Shown here piece after piece: positions 10,302-24,781 of a DNA stretch of 64,000 nt. The notes below the pieces were generated by a model. That model ran no database searches and was not told the DNA's origin. It saw only the letters and a program-made list of their open reading frames with translations. Source of the DNA: Synchiropus splendidus (taxonomy: Eukaryota > Chordata > Actinopteri > Syngnathiformes > Callionymidae); the NCBI RefSeq assembly GCF_027744825.2, contig NC_071349.1, positions 20,398,001-20,462,000 on the forward strand. The letters are read 5' to 3'. Position 1 is the stretch's first letter, and every line of letters begins with the position of its first letter. A program made the translations under genes and the position numbers.

Positions 10302-13300
10302 GTGAGTCCACACCGACCGCGGGATGTTGCTCAGCGGGGCTCCGCCGCACGGCTGGATAAATCACAACAACTAGCCTGGAAGTGCGAGGTTTTCACCATT
10401 ACTGAGGTGGCGCCGCGACAGCTCGCGCTATTTAATTCATTCAGCGTCGCCGCGGTGGAAGGTGGTTCACTTCTGGCCTGCGTCTACAATGGAAAGTGCC
10501 GTGATATTTGCATAACTGTCATGTCAACGCTCCATTTAGGGACGTGATTCCGCCCTGCGATATTCATTAGGAGCAGAAGCTTCCTCACCGAAGTGTCTTC
10601 TGTTCCAGCTGCTCATGTCGGCAGCGGTATCGTCGGATGTCGCTGGTTCGAATCCCGACGGTGCGTGTTGAACTGACCACAGCGTCTGCGCTCGTGATGC
10701 GCGGATCGTTTGACCTCGATATTAGACCGTAGAGTCAGCTCGGCCTCCACAGAGGGCGCTGTTTCCCCTTTTGGTGGGTGTAACGTGCGTTTGACCATTT
10801 TACACTCCACGTCTATTTTGTAATGCACTTTATCTGATGTGACTGTTTATGAATCCACATCCTTCATGTTTTTCTAAACAAACAATACATAAATATTAAA
10901 TGAATGTAAGTATGAATACATAACTCAATTATTTTCCTTCACTTTGATCGAACTCAAGGCCAACGTGTGTACACTTTATTATTATAGCCGTTTTTAAGAC
11001 TACAAACTTGAGCTAGTTTGACGTGTACATTGTTGTTCCCACAAATAAACAATTTTGGAATTGTCATGCGTAGACAAGATTTGTGGGGTTAGAATTAGAG
11101 AAAGTGCTCATTGTACAATCACTCACAAAAGACGTAACTGTTTTAGTTATTAATGTTTGTGAGTGTGATATAGTCGTACTTTCTTTTGGACTGAAGAACA
11201 TGGTCTGTGTTTATGACGCGTAATGTTCCGACATCTATGGCCATGAACTTGCGGCCTCATTCTATTCATGTGCAAGTTCAAAAAGGACGACATGACGTTT
11301 CCAAAAGTGCAACCTTGCAGTGCAGAAGGAGCCACCAGCCACAATGTTCCTTCTTGTGGTGGATGTCTATTTGGATTCTAAATTTGGCTCCAGCAGCTTT
11401 GAAGGTTCTCTCTTGCGTCCAACAGACTGATTAATGTTCCAGTAATGTGGACCAGGTGTCTTTGCAGCACTGTAAATATCAGTGTGGCTCTAACAAAGAT
11501 CTCGTTTTGTTCATGGCCGCCCTCTTCTCGGGGCATATGTCAGATCATGGGGTGGTTTTATCAGCACATCTGGCAGAGACGCTGTGTTACAAGCTAACAC
11601 TGAGTCATCCCCTCCCCATCACCCACGCGGCTTTCGCCTTAGGAGTTTGTAGCATCTGCTACATTCCACCTACTGGATCAAGACTCTGCTCCTTGCCAGG
11701 CTGGAATAAGCCGCCGTGATCTGAACTTTTTGGGAAAGAGTCCAATATAGTGTTGTGACGACCTGGTAATTGAAGGCAACAACCCCTGAGGAGCTGGTGG
11801 TGCGGCTGTGAAATCAGTAGCAGCTGAAGGATTGTTGCAGGCGGCACCCACCGCAGCCGAGCCAGTGGTCAGGGATGGATGGATTTATTGAAAATCCTTG
11901 TGCCACTGTAGGCTGTGCATGTTCTACCAGAAGGACAATCCACTGAGCCTTTAATACGCGTTAAGCTTCAGCCATGTAAAAATCATACAAGCAGGGATAT
12001 TGGTCTGTTGACTGACTCGGCCTGCCAGCGGCTGCTGAGGCCTTTTGGGAGCAATATATTTAGTTTTGATGATAGTGAAGCGTCCGTGACAACTAACCTG
12101 TGTGTGTTCAGAACCGAGAAGGGAAATAGATCTGATCCAAGAGTAACAAGGCTGTGATTGGCTGGGCTGTCTGGCTGGACCTCTGCTGACTGAGCAGAGG
12201 ATGTCAACGTTTGGGTTGTGCTCTCAGGGGCGGAAGGATGACTGGGAAACTGTTACCTGCTAGCAGAGACCACACATGGCTGCGGGGCTGGCTGTGTCTA
12301 CACACCTCGACCACGGTCGCTGAAGAGACGGCTCTCTGTTCCAGACTTGGTTCGGATCCTGGTTCTTGTCAGCAAAGTGGGTGGGATTGGCCGCGGCTCC
12401 GCGTTTCAGACGACCTACCTGACCCAATCTAATTTTTCACCACAATCTTTTGCAGACCATTTTGCTGACGGCCCAGTCATTTGTTCTCTTCTTGATTGTG
12501 GTTCACGTGAAGTGGATGGCGCATGGCTGACAGGTGGCTGTCCAGTCCCTCTGCCAGGTGGGTCTGTCTACAGCCATGCACCAGTCCAGTGGTACGGCAG
12601 CAGTAGCGAGGACATAATCCCCCTCCAGACAATGTTGTGGCTGCTTAAACGACCCCCTGCCCTTCCACCGTCACAATCCTCATTCTGAGTTAGTTTGATG
12701 CTCCAACGCTGCCGTTGCTTACGTTGTGTTCTGTTTGAGCCAAAACTCTGACACTGCTGGTTTGTGACATCATTAGAAAGAAGTGACAGATACAGCTGAG
12801 ATGGAAGGAGGAGGGGTAGAATGTAGCAGAAAGGGGAGGTGCTTGGGTTGCCGTTAACGTTAGCGTTCCTCATCCGGCTGTGATTCTGAAAATAATAAAG
12901 ACCTGCACCTGAGTAGTCCTGAGTGGGGCGGCTCAGGGCGCGTCATGTCAAACTGACAGATCAGAGAGGCAGAATTGGCGCCCGCTATCTACTGTGGGAG
13001 AGTGTTAGAAATGACTTGGACCCTGTCGTGTTTGGGCCGTCAGGAACTCGCAGCTCGGTGAGTCAGGAGGTCCTGCGACCACAATGATCACCACCTCTTT
13101 AACTTCATTTCACGCGTCTCTCCTCTCGGCTACATGGTAGTGTGATCTGGCCTGTGATCGGTTAATGCACTGTGGTTCTCCCCTTTTACAACTGGTGCTC
13201 ACAAATGCTGGGGAAGTCTCTGCATAGGGGAAGTTTTAAGCTTTTTGTTTTGTCAACATGCAGTGAATTGTGACTCCCTCACCTGTCAGTCTAGCAGACT

Positions 13301-16300
13301 CCTGCCTTTTAAGGCAGACCTTAAGGTGGACTGTGAGGGATGCGTGTCTGTTTTACTAAGTGAATTCCCAGCGTATCTAGATAAAAGCATTGTGCTTGCA
13401 TGAGCTTGTTATAGCTTTTTATATTTTGCCATCCAGTGCAAAGCACTGAACCGGTCCTTCTTGGTGGTGGCTGGTCGTGGCTGTGGTTGGCTTCTTCTGC
13501 ACAGTAGTAAAGCTGTTCTCTGCTGGGAAGCACCTGAGCTGCGGTGCAACAACAGCGTGGCAGGAATGCTCTGGTGCGCCAAAGAGCCTTGGCACCAAAC
13601 CACTTGCCTATAAATGATCTCAGCATTCATGTCCAGTTTTTCTCTTTACAGCTTTTGCAAATTCCTTAAGACAATCCAAGCAATGTAATTGTCCTGTTTT
13701 ACTGTGTGGTTTGTGTAAAACAGCACTTTAAGATAATTTCCCCCCACCAACATCCACAGGTCAAGTGGCAGTCTGCCTTTTCTTGAGAGGAAAAACCTAC
13801 ATGTCCGGGGGGATCTGTTAAACTAAATGGTACAGGAAACGTCTTCTCTGCTGTTAGTTTCACTCCAAGATTGGGAAAAATAATGATCAACCTACTATGA
13901 GCTTATTATTAAAAGGCACTCCATAATCTGATGCATCTTTCACCGAGTGGCATTGTTCACTGAAGCTGTGTTTTCCTGGAAACAGCTGCTGCAACGTGGC
14001 AGGGACATTTATTCCTCAGGTGCAAGAAGTGTTTTTGTAAGGTGTTAACTTGTCCCTAAACAGGTGCTCAGTTGAGTTAATCCACAATAATGTTCCATCA
14101 GCTCCACTATTGTTCGGGCTCATTGCTTTTCCCATCAACGCTTCTGACAATAAGTCTTTGGTTGTTCTGTCGCCAAGTAGTCACAGGCAATTAGGTCCAG
14201 TCAAAACAGGCAGCAGGACCAAGGGTTGAAATCTGGCCGCTCTCTTCTGCCCCCTTTGCTGGTCTAAAATTACCCCTCGCCGTGGAGAACGGCTCGGATC
14301 GTTTTTTGTCAGGCAGAGGGGAGGGTGGTCCGCTCGGGACACACACGCGTGCTACCTCGCTGAGCACAAAGCCGCTCTTTCACATGGGATCTGGAGCACA
14401 TGTGGAAACGTTTATCAAACCTCCACTGTATTCTCGCTGGGCGACAGGTTTCCTCTCACCGCGGCATCTCATCATGGGTTTGCTAAAGAAATGGACTTGT
14501 TAGGCTAAGACCTGTATCTGCCCTTGCTTCTGAGCAGCCGTACCCACCGGCACTCGAGCAGAGTGAAAGTGATGCTACTATGTGGCGGTGGTAAATGCCA
14601 ACAGTTGAACTAGCAAGATTTCTCTTGAAGGTTTGGATCAGGGACTGTTTAGCTGTACCTGGACTTGCTCACCACAGCACCCAATACCTACCACAGAGTT
14701 CCCTTGCTACATTCTGTGGCTTCAGTACATCGCAGCTTTTTACTGGGATGTTCACTGTCACCAAATGAGGGTGGCCACAGGCTGTCGTGCCACACGAGCC
14801 CTTTCTCAAAGCCGTCATTTTGAATGGGTGGCTGATGCTGGTAAAGTGATTTGTGTGATTCAGTTTGTCTTGAGTGACTGTGTCAAGAATGGGGAATTGT
14901 CTGGAATTGGCATCTGGATTTTCACTTTTTATCGGGTGATCTGATCTCACAATTCAGACTGCAGTGGTGTTGCCACCATGTGATTGGATGGTGAGGTCAA
15001 ATAGAAGGAAAACTTTCTTCACGACAGAACTATTCCTCTGTGACGTCATCTCTTCGGACTGGCCCCGAGACTGCTCAGCTGGACCTAGATAACGGAGCAG
15101 TGTGGCTGTTTATTTTCTCCCTTTCTGCATTCCAGCCTCTTATTTACAAAAGCTATTCGCTGGCCGCTTCTATAAAAGGAAGTTTGGAGCGCATTTTCTC
15201 AACATAGAGAACAGAGTCAATGGCACTGGGGTGTGACTTGTTGACGTCTAAACCGCTGCCCTTTTTGTCACGTCAGGTATGGATTCAGGAGACTGGCAGC
15301 AAAGCTTTAAGCTCCCTGGGAGAAGTCTGTGAGTCTGACGGGAGACCTGTGTTTTTACTGAAAATAGACTGCGCAGAAATTTTGGGAGGATGACCTTTCA
15401 CCTTGCTGAGCTGCCTGGCTGCTCCCATTGAGAACAGGCTTTGTTTGAGTGTCAGTGGGTTTGTTTTAGATTAAATTGTCCTGACATGTACACTGGTTGG
15501 CCTGAGAGGTTGGTCAAGTCAGTGGTGAAAACTCAATTAATAAATTAGCTTATATTTCAGCTCTCGCTTTCAATTATGGCGTGATACTTTCTCTTTTTAT
15601 TTTGGGGGAACAAAAGGTCACAAAAGAAATAGTAGAAAATGAAACTGTCAGCAAGGTATTCCGCTAATAGTGCACAATTATTTTCTCCTCAATTTCCATC
15701 ATTAAAGCAGGTGCCGGAGAACAGGTTGCAGGGATATGGCTCTTAACCACTGTTGTTTAAGTTCCTTCTCATCCGTTATGACCACCATGTTCTTTGGTTT
15801 GTGCAATGCATTTGTGCTAGCGGAGCTTGCAAGCGCAGACAAGGCTTAAACTCAACAAGAAGGTGGTGATTCAAAGCAAACATTGTGACGGCGATATTGT
15901 CAGAACTGCATGTACGTGCCGTATCCCTGAATATTGCCGGGCTGGCCATAGAAAAGCACACTCTCCCCTTGTAGAACAAATTCCACGGTGATGCACGTTT
16001 GTGCCTAGCATTGTTGTCCCCCAGGGTAAACGGTCAGTAAATTGCCCAGCTCACTGCCCGTCCAGAAGGCCCCGGACACTCTGTCTAATGCCCAGCAGAT
16101 GGTTTTGTGGCTGCGGACCGTGCTGAAAACAGATTACCCTAATGAGGTCATTAACCAATGAAGTTTGGGAGTCGTCCTGTGGAGTCTCTTAAGTGCACGC
16201 CTGCTGTGCTGCTCGACTGCGCTCAGGGTTACTTACAGGTTACATTTCCGTGAGTCAGTGTTGATGCTTTGAGTGCAGACAAGTGTCTGGTGCATCCACA

Positions 16301-18784
16301 AACATGTGAGTTGCATAGCGTGATGTGATTTGTGCTGTGTTATTGTAGCAAGCCTCCACCTCCCCCTGCCCTGTGCAGATCTGCTTGCTTGTGTGTTTAA
16401 TTGTGGGAAAATGTCGTGAAGGTCCGTGAGAGTTCCTCGCTCTCTGGACTTGCTTTTCCCCTGGGGTCCTTTACAAGCTGAGCTCCATCACTGCTGAGGC
16501 CCTTCTTCCAGCATCCCCTGGTGGTGACAGTGGTAGGAGAATTCCTCCGCTTGTGTGAACCAAGAGTCCAGAGCCATGTGTCTCCACGGACCTATTCTCT
16601 TTTGCTCAGGTCCATTATCACAGCTTTATCTTTTCAGAAGCCGTAGATCTGCCAGCTATTCAGCTCGGCCAGAAAGAAACTTGGCAGAGCTACTCAAGCT
16701 AACTTTATCTTTCCTGATACTGGTCATGGATCTTGATGTGTCACAGGCTAGTGACTCTGAGCCAGACCAGCAGGTTTTCTTTGTGTAAGTCGTAGGCGTC
16801 CAAGTCAGCTAGTGAGGGGGGCAAAACAAAAAACACAGCCAGTCCCCATTTATTGAATTGTCTCCCACTTCAATCTTTTTAGGTGCCTCAGCTGTTGTAG
16901 GATTTGACGTGTATGCGGTGGGAGCGCTTGTTATGAGCAAGCCACCCCCTCTGTTGGGTCCAGTGCCTGGACTGGTCTGACACTGATTCACACTTTGCCA
17001 CAAACTCAGCAAGGTGGTGGGAAGTGCCACCTTCATTGGCCATCCCACCCAAAAACGTGACACCAAAAAAATCTATGTATTTCTTTATGTTTATAAAACC
17101 ATGCTACTCCTAGAACTGCAGTTACATCCAAGTACAAATGAGGTACACACTTGCGCCCCAGGTTAGCACTGGCAAGTAAATGTGTTTTCTGTGAATACAT
17201 GCAGACATTTCACACATTAATAATACTAATACTACTTCCTTAATCTGTCCGCAGTGGCAACTGAAATCATGTCCGTCTGTGTTTTTTTTTTTCTTGCCCA
17301 CCGATTATTCAAAGCAACAAAACATCAGTGTCAAGTGTCGTGCAGTAATCTGGAGAGGAGTTACTACACTTTATCTCTTCGTACCCAGACTCTGAGGATC
17401 ACAGCATTGGCTACACAACGTGCCTGACGCTTCTACAAGCTATCCACGTTTACATCTTGTATCTTCTCTCAAGTTCCTTTAAATCATGCAATGACTTTAT
17501 GGTGAGGTTTGGGCTTCAAGAAAAGACATGAGGTTTGGCACTTGAATTGTGTTCTTGAGGTTTTCCATGAGACTGCGATGCATCATTCGACCTGTCGCCT
17601 AATTGTTTTTGAGCTGTGGGGCGGGCGGGTGAATAGAGATAGAGATCTACGGGGTTTGTCTGTTGTGCAAGTAAACGTACGACGGCACCGATCGGAACAG
17701 TGGACTTGAGCCATGGATCCTTCTGCTTTCTTTCAGAAAGCTCTTTTTGCCAAGTGGCAAACCGCGTGGTTGACAACAACTAAAGCATTGAGAGGCTGGA
17801 TGAATGGGAGCCTGTCTCTGGAGAGGCTTGTCTTATCCCCCAGGAGAGGCAGATTGATCTCACTCAGGTTCACTTCAAATGGACTGTTGAAAGGCGTTTA
17901 TTTGTGCCCATATTTGCACTCCCTTTCCATCCATACCACAACACGTCCTCCCTCTTAATTACATTTTCATTCTTGCCCATGACCCTACTTTTCTGCTCCA
18001 CCTTCTGGTTGAAAGCTAAATAACAAAGGCAAATCCAGGTGCTGACTCCATTCATGAAAGTCCAGCAGATGGTAAAATGACACAGAGAGTTGTTGAAACA
18101 GTTGTCGTCCCTCTCTGATTTACACGTCATTGCTCCCTCATGGTAAATATCACATGTGGACATCAGGTGACCCCTTTGGTGCTGGTTACTTGGCAACTGA
18201 GAAACCCCCCCCCGTGCATCATGCAGGAGTTGGTTGGAGTCGGATCCATTTGTCCCTTTCTGATTGTAAATGGAGACTTTATCTTCCATCAGCATTCAGG
18301 AAGTGTTGGGGTAAACAAATATCAGAACCCAGTGGAGGAAACTGAAATGACCCCAAAAAATGCCTCTGCAGCCAAACAGTTTTTTCAATGTTTATGAAAC
18401 CTTTTTTGTGACAAGAGGGGACGTCACGTGAGGGCAGAACCCAGTCAAGTGAAAAATTGACTGGGATTCATCGCTGACAAGAGCTTGAGTCTCGAAGATG
18501 CCAAGTAACTGAGGGAAGAAAGTTGCACAGTTGCAATGTCACATGTGCTTGGAGAAGGTATGTCAGTGAAAGAAAAAGTCAGAGACCAGAAAAAAAATCA
18601 CATCTATTGAGCCGTCTGTTACTGACAGTAATGGATAATGCTAGCTTTAAAGACGTTAGCTTCAGAACATAAATTGTCCTCTCTTCACCACTGCTTGAAC
18701 ACGAAACTTATAATGTCAACGTGCTTTGCAACGGTCCAGTTTAAGTGTAAGTATTGAATTTAATCTCAACTGCATATATTGATA

Positions 18785-18858
18785 GATCTGCCGGGCCTTA
18801 GAATGATGTAGCGGGCTGGATTCGGCCCACAGGCCTTGACATTGACACGTGTTTCTGA
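18785..18858. mobile_element. relic of a hAT-type repeat end
   Basis: The stretch contains CGGGCTGGATTCGGCCCACAG followed by GCCTTGACATTGACACGTG. This arrangement is common at the ends of hAT-type DNA repeats. No second end or target duplication was identified. The call rests on recollection of the motif only. Confidence 0.4.
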
Positions 18859-21800
18859 GACAATGTGGGATTATGTGCTCAGTTTATCCATCTCATTATT
18901 GCCATCGTTTCTTTTTCCCCTCTCATTTTTTTCAGTCACTGAAAACAAATCCAAGTAAAGCTGCTTCATAAGATCTATTTGAGGGAAGCGATGAAGAAGG
19001 CGCCGAGTTTTATGACCAAACGTTAGATTTCTCTGCAGCTCATGGCCTGGCAGCAAACACGGGCTCTCAGGCGGAAACAGAGAGGGGGGCGGGGCTATGA
19101 GACTTGGCATCAGGCTCATCCTGCTGCTTACTCCACTGACTTACAGTAGAATTGACTCACCAGAATGGACAAAACATTTAGTCAATCCACCCTGAAAAGC
19201 CCATTTAATTCTGATGACCTAATAGGATTGAAGTTGCTATTCTTTGTGTGTAAACTTTGCGGAGCTCATCTCAGACGCAGCCGGCCTCTTTTTTTCTAGA
19301 ACAAAGAAAATCCTGCTTGAATGCTTCCCGTATTATGGCACCTGGTCACCCAGTTAGACTCAATGTTACTCATCAGTTGGACACGCGGACATCTAAGCGA
19401 GCCAATAGAGTATTCCTATTTTTGCTGCCCCACGTGACAGCATTGTTGGTGTCTGGCTCGGAGAGGTTCTGTGTCATGTCTCATGCTGATGAATCTGCTG
19501 TGCCGCACAGCTCAAGGTGCTGTACATGATCGCAGCAGATACCAACACATACTCACTCCCGAGGCGACTATTTTGCAGTGGGTTTTTCTCATCCATGTTG
19601 ACGCTTATGTCAGCCTTCATGTTGCGTGTTGGCACAGAGGTGTTTCATCGGAGACCAACGCAGAGCCCACGGCCTCAGGAAGCTAAACCTGATTCAAGTG
19701 AACACCTTAATGTGTCAACATGGAATGTTGCTGGATGACTCCTGCGTCAGTAGGCCACGACTGTCTTTGCCTACATCATTAGAACTTTTCTAGGGAAAGC
19801 AATCTTGAGTTCAATGAAAAAGAATTTTTGGAAGCACATACAGTTGTGGATTGTAGTTAAGGTTTGTCTAAGCTGCGCCTTTGATTCATGGGATCCCTGT
19901 TGCGACCCGTTTGTGTGCTGTTTACTTTATTAGTCTGCTCAAAGAAGAAAATGGTGGAGTACATATTTCTGCTGGGTCCCTTCCTGTCTCAGTTAATCCA
20001 AACACTGAAGCCCACCATTGTGTAAATGATGTTAAGTATTTCCATCAGTGGTATTAAACTGGGGTCATCGTTTCTTGAGAGTGGCTGCTCATACAAAGGC
20101 CATTTCTCACTGGTCTTTTCCGAGCTGCAGAGCGGAGAGAGTGTCATTGTTCTTAGAAGGAAACCAAGATTCATGAAGAGGGAAAAGCGAGGAGTTAAAA
20201 AAATGCTGACCCACATTTTTCCTTCTGCATGCAATGGGACAACAATCAGGGGTCCACTCTGACCATTTAACTTAATAAGCATGTAATGACTACAGTGTGT
20301 GTTGACTGTATGCAGGAGAAGCAGTTGTGATTAGGCCAGATTTGTTTTATCGGGGTCAACTCTTTTCATGGACGGGTCTTGTTCTGCAAATGTGACATGC
20401 AGGACATCTGCTTCCTATTTAAAACGCTGGACCTATAGGACGTTGACAAGAGCAGGAAATCATGAGTCAACTCTATCTAGAGGCTGATAATGCACACTGA
20501 AGGTTTCACTTACTCTGCCTGCAGGAATTGTGTATGCAAATTGCTCATGACACCTTTGACTTTTGACTCCCTTGTGCTTGCCTGACTACTGTATGAAGGA
20601 TGGCTCATTGGTTGTCTTCCTCTTCTACTCAAGCATCTCCAACATTTTTGTCCAACACTGTCTCTCTTCTTAAACCTTAAATGGAAAATATAATCCAATA
20701 TGATCTGCACTTGCTTTGGTTAGCTTGCTGGCGTGCTAGCTCTGTACAGTTGTTCTCTTTTTTATCAAACTTTTATCAAACCGAGATGTTTATCTTTCTA
20801 CTGGTTTAGTGAGTTGTTTATCAACCAGACTTTCCATCTGTTTACTTGTTGTTAATTGCTGAGTTTGTACCTTCACCATGTGTCGTGTTGGCTGTTGATA
20901 CAGTTTTTACTTTTATCAAGATCCAATGCACAACCATTAAAACTTCATAGGCATACTGTGCTCAAAAAAACGTCTATGTAGTCACTTTTGTTGTGGGATG
21001 TTCTTATCGGCCAGCAAACATCTTTGTTGATCTACTAAAGAACTGATTATCCAGCGGACCACAGTGGGATCCAGCGGACTGTCGGGCTCACAGTGGGCTC
21101 CGGGTGAACACTGGGGAGCCTATTCTCAGCTGGGCAAAGGGGCTAGTAAATCAACCTAACCTGCATGACCCCCCTTCCAAATAAGAAGAAGCTCTCTGTG
21201 TGGCTTGAGGGAACATGAGGCACGTGTGCTTGAGTCAAGGGGACGGCCAGAAGGTCCAGTATGTTTCTCAGTTGGACAAATCCTTGATATGTTTTGGCCT
21301 TACCATGTAGAGAAAGTGGCGTCTGGTGGCAGGAAGAAAATAAAAGTGATGAAAGTGTTACACTGATCTGCTGAGAAAGATCAGTCAGCTTTCTCCTTCT
21401 GCTAAGCTAGTTAAATATTGAAGCATCGAGTCAGGCGTCCGAGAAGAAAGTTCCAGGGCTATTTTGAGTGCAACCACTTCCTTTGGTTGCTGATAAAAAT
21501 CTTCAGAGAAAAAGATTTTGTCTTGGCTGCTTCAAAGGGCTGGTCAACTCACAACACATAATCACAACTCCCTACCGCTTGCTTACGTATGAGATCATCA
21601 TCATTCCTGCTTTTGATCTCATTTTAATGTGCCAGCACAAGTACGCACCAAAGCTGTGGTCAGGGTTCAGTGGTGCCATCGGGTTCAAAGAGTTCCCTGC
21701 TTATAACAAGAGGTCAGCGGTCAAGACGAGATGTCACGAGGCCATGGCCACAGACTAACACCTGTTCATGGGGGTCTTTCTTGAGATGACTGCCAGATGT

Positions 21801-21945
21801 TTTCAGTGCATATACTGTGACGGTCATGACCATCTGAGCCTGGTGAGTAGAGTTACCTGCGTGTACTGGCTTTCACTTTTAAATCACATTTCCCCCCACA
21901 AGTAGACAGATTTAATGCCCTTGTCACATGCAAAGATATACAGGG

Positions 21946-21985
21946 CTTGGACAGAATAATGGAAACACCTTAAAGCTGTACATTA
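21946..21985. mobile_element. possible Tc1/mariner-type terminal fragment
   Basis: GGACAGAATAATGGAAACACC resembles a terminal sequence I recall from fish DNA transposons. A matching inverted end was not found nearby, so it would be a truncated remnant. Confidence 0.3.
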
Positions 21986-24019
21986 GAAGAGTGGATGTTA
22001 GGAGAGAAGCGTCCACCTGCGGAGGTTCACAGATGACTTGTTTAAGGGCTCTGTTTTTGGTCGCCAAAGAAGGAACTCATTCTGACACGGCTGGTGCGTT
22101 TGGGGCTTGTTCTTCTCAAACGTGGAATCCAAGCCTGCTATAAATTTCAGCTGGGCTGCTAAATTTATCATCTCTGCACAAAAGTTCCCTTGTTGCCAAA
22201 AGAAATCCAATGTGAAAAGATCCGAGAATGAAGCATCTGGAACAGAACAAACGTGCCTTTCTTCCACCTTTGCTCATTTTCACCCTCGGTGGAAGGCTAA
22301 GTCGTGCACCTGCCTGCCAGTTGTTATATGGAAATTGATCATTTACTTCGTGTCCAGACTGGACCTCGTTCTTTATTGAATCACCGTCACTCAGATGATG
22401 CTATAAATCGACCAATGACGAACTCAAGAAACGACGCTACGATGTATGTAGATGTGCCTCGCCCAAAAACAAGTATGAATCAATCAAAATCAGTCTGAAA
22501 ACTATCTCTCAAAGACGCGTGAGTCATGGCCTGAGTCAGAGTGAATCTCTGTTTTGCAGATGACAAGAAGTGCATACTACTCATGACACGTAAGCGAGTC
22601 CCTGTGACTCAGTTACAGCGGTTTCCTGGAATGGCTTCGATCAGACTGTTTACCAGGGTCGACTGAATCACCAGCAGGCTTATTGACACCTACTGTAAAG
22701 GTCTGAAATCAAGAGGAATATATGTTGCCCTTCTCTTCAGCGGATGTCATGCGGCAGTCGCAAATCAAACCCGGGCATTGTCCAAATATGATGGCGCCCG
22801 ACTGGCATACAACCAGGCAGACGGCAGTGGTAATGCGCGAGCTAGCAGTTGGGCGACCTCTGACCCTGCCCAGTCTGCCTCGCTGACAAAGGAGCTATTC
22901 AGTTCGCCATACTTTTACAAAACGCCCTCCTGCAAAAGCACTTAGTCAGTACCAATGGCTGGTAAGCCTGTTTAAATGCGTGTTTATCCTCATTTGTGTG
23001 AGGGGAGCAGTGCACCGGAGCGTCCAAACAGAAGGTCCAGTCCTACAGCAGGCTGCTTGAACTGACAATAGAGGTGAGGCTCACGATATTTATTGCTTCT
23101 TGGCTTCTAGTCATAAGATGGAGTCTCTTAAAGAGACGAATTGGAGGGTGTTTGCTGCTGTCAAGATTTATAGTGGCCGTACAGTCGGGCCATGTATAAA
23201 AATGTGCCCCAGTGTTTATGTTGTCGGGCGTTCCGTGCTTTGTGCAGCGTTGGTATTTTTCCTCCCTGACAATTTATCTCGTGCAGGCATGAAAGAAATG
23301 TTTGTGTGCAAAGTGCTGTCACAAGGAATTCCTGGCCCAGAGCAGACCAAAACACAAACCTCAATCAGAGCTGCTGGGACAAAGGAAAAGGCCAAATAAT
23401 ACACTGAGGGAACAATGCGTCACCAAGCACGATTGTCTGCCATGTTAGCGTGGGCAGCTGCTGCAACTTTGGAGGATGACTCTGGCCACTGATCTGTATT
23501 TCAGCAGCACTTTCACACATGCCAATGTCTGCAGACGTCAACACTTGCAGCTGACTTTGAGTCTTTCTTCATCTGTTGACACGCTCGCCTGCGAGCCCAT
23601 GAAGGCCTGCTTCATGATCCAGGAGACCACCTGGAATCCTTGTCTTATTGTCCAGCGTTGCTTTTCTCCGCCTCAGCAGCCCAGTTTATTAGAAACGGGT
23701 GGTAGCTTTACCTGCTTCTCTGAAACTGGCCCACTGTCTCTCCCAGCTTCACCCAGCATGAGGGCAGCGCTGCTCCACATGTGAAAGAGTCAGCAACTGT
23801 CAGCTCCTGCCATGAGTGAAGGCCGGCTGACCGGCCTGCCCAGGGGGTCACGTCACTTGGCACGGACGTCCTCAGGCAGCACTCCCCGTAATGACCTGCT
23901 GTCTGCCTGTGAGCTCCAGGACACAACATGGATCCATGCATCCGCTATTATCGTGCTCAAACTAGAACTAGAACAAAGCTGGTTACAAGTCAAGGGGAGG
24001 CCGGATACTACTGAGTGGG

Positions 24020-24062
24020 TGAAGAGGTTAGCTGAACTGCAGCAGTGGAGCTAACCTCTTCA
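24020..24062. repeat. 14-bp perfect inverted repeat
   Basis: TGAAGAGGTTAGCT (24020-24033) and AGCTAACCTCTTCA (24049-24062) are exact reverse complements with a 15-base loop. The loop itself contains the small palindrome ACTGCAGCAGT. The stem is too short for an ordinary microRNA precursor. Confidence 0.85.
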
Positions 24063-24758
24063 TTTCCCGCGCGCTCATCCTTGTCATCAAAAGCTCGTCT
24101 GTGAGGGGGAATGAAAGTAATGGCTCCCCGCAGCGACATGGGAAGTGAGCGCCACGCTGATGCCGCAGCTCTTCCTGGCTAAGAGAGGCTTCCCAGGGGA
24201 TCCTTCAGGAATGTGCTGTGCAATTACCACCAGCATCTCCACAGCAAGAAAACAAGTGGCTGTTTGCCACCAGTTTACAGACGACTGGTGGCGCGTTTTG
24301 TTAAATTGTAGCTGCTCGACTCTGAAATATGTCAAATTTGCCAATCCTTCACGGTGTGACTGCTCCCTTGTTTGGAGGCTGGTAAGGAGGGGTGCGCTGT
24401 TGGTGTTCTCTTGCCTGAGACAGGTTTTTGACACGTGGATTTTTGCCTCAAACTGAATCACACACAGCAAAAGTAACAGTTTTTCTTTGATTTAACAAAT
24501 GCATGAAAGTACACAATGCAGATGTCTGAGTGTCTAAGCTTAAATTAAATATGTTACACCGAGCAAAAAGTGACTGAAAATAAAAAATAATCCGTGGGTT
24601 CTCAGAGGATAAACATAAATGGTTGTATATATATATATTTTGGTGTTCACAGCACCTATTTATAGTTCAGAGGTGTCAAGGTCCACCATGAATGGTGTTT
24701 AACAGCTCAAGCTGTGGGCTGAAAAAGAAGCATTTTTATTAATGACAGGAAGTAGTCT

Positions 24759-24781
24759 AAATGGAATGTGATATTCCATTT
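24759..24781. repeat. 9-bp inverted repeat
   Basis: AAATGGAAT and ATTCCATTT are separated by 5 bases in AT-rich intron sequence. This could easily arise by chance. Confidence 0.6.

Noticed and set aside
10651..10664. tRNA B-box match GGTTCGAATCC
   Set aside because: The T-stem pairs poorly, and no A-box, anticodon arm or acceptor stem can be built around it.
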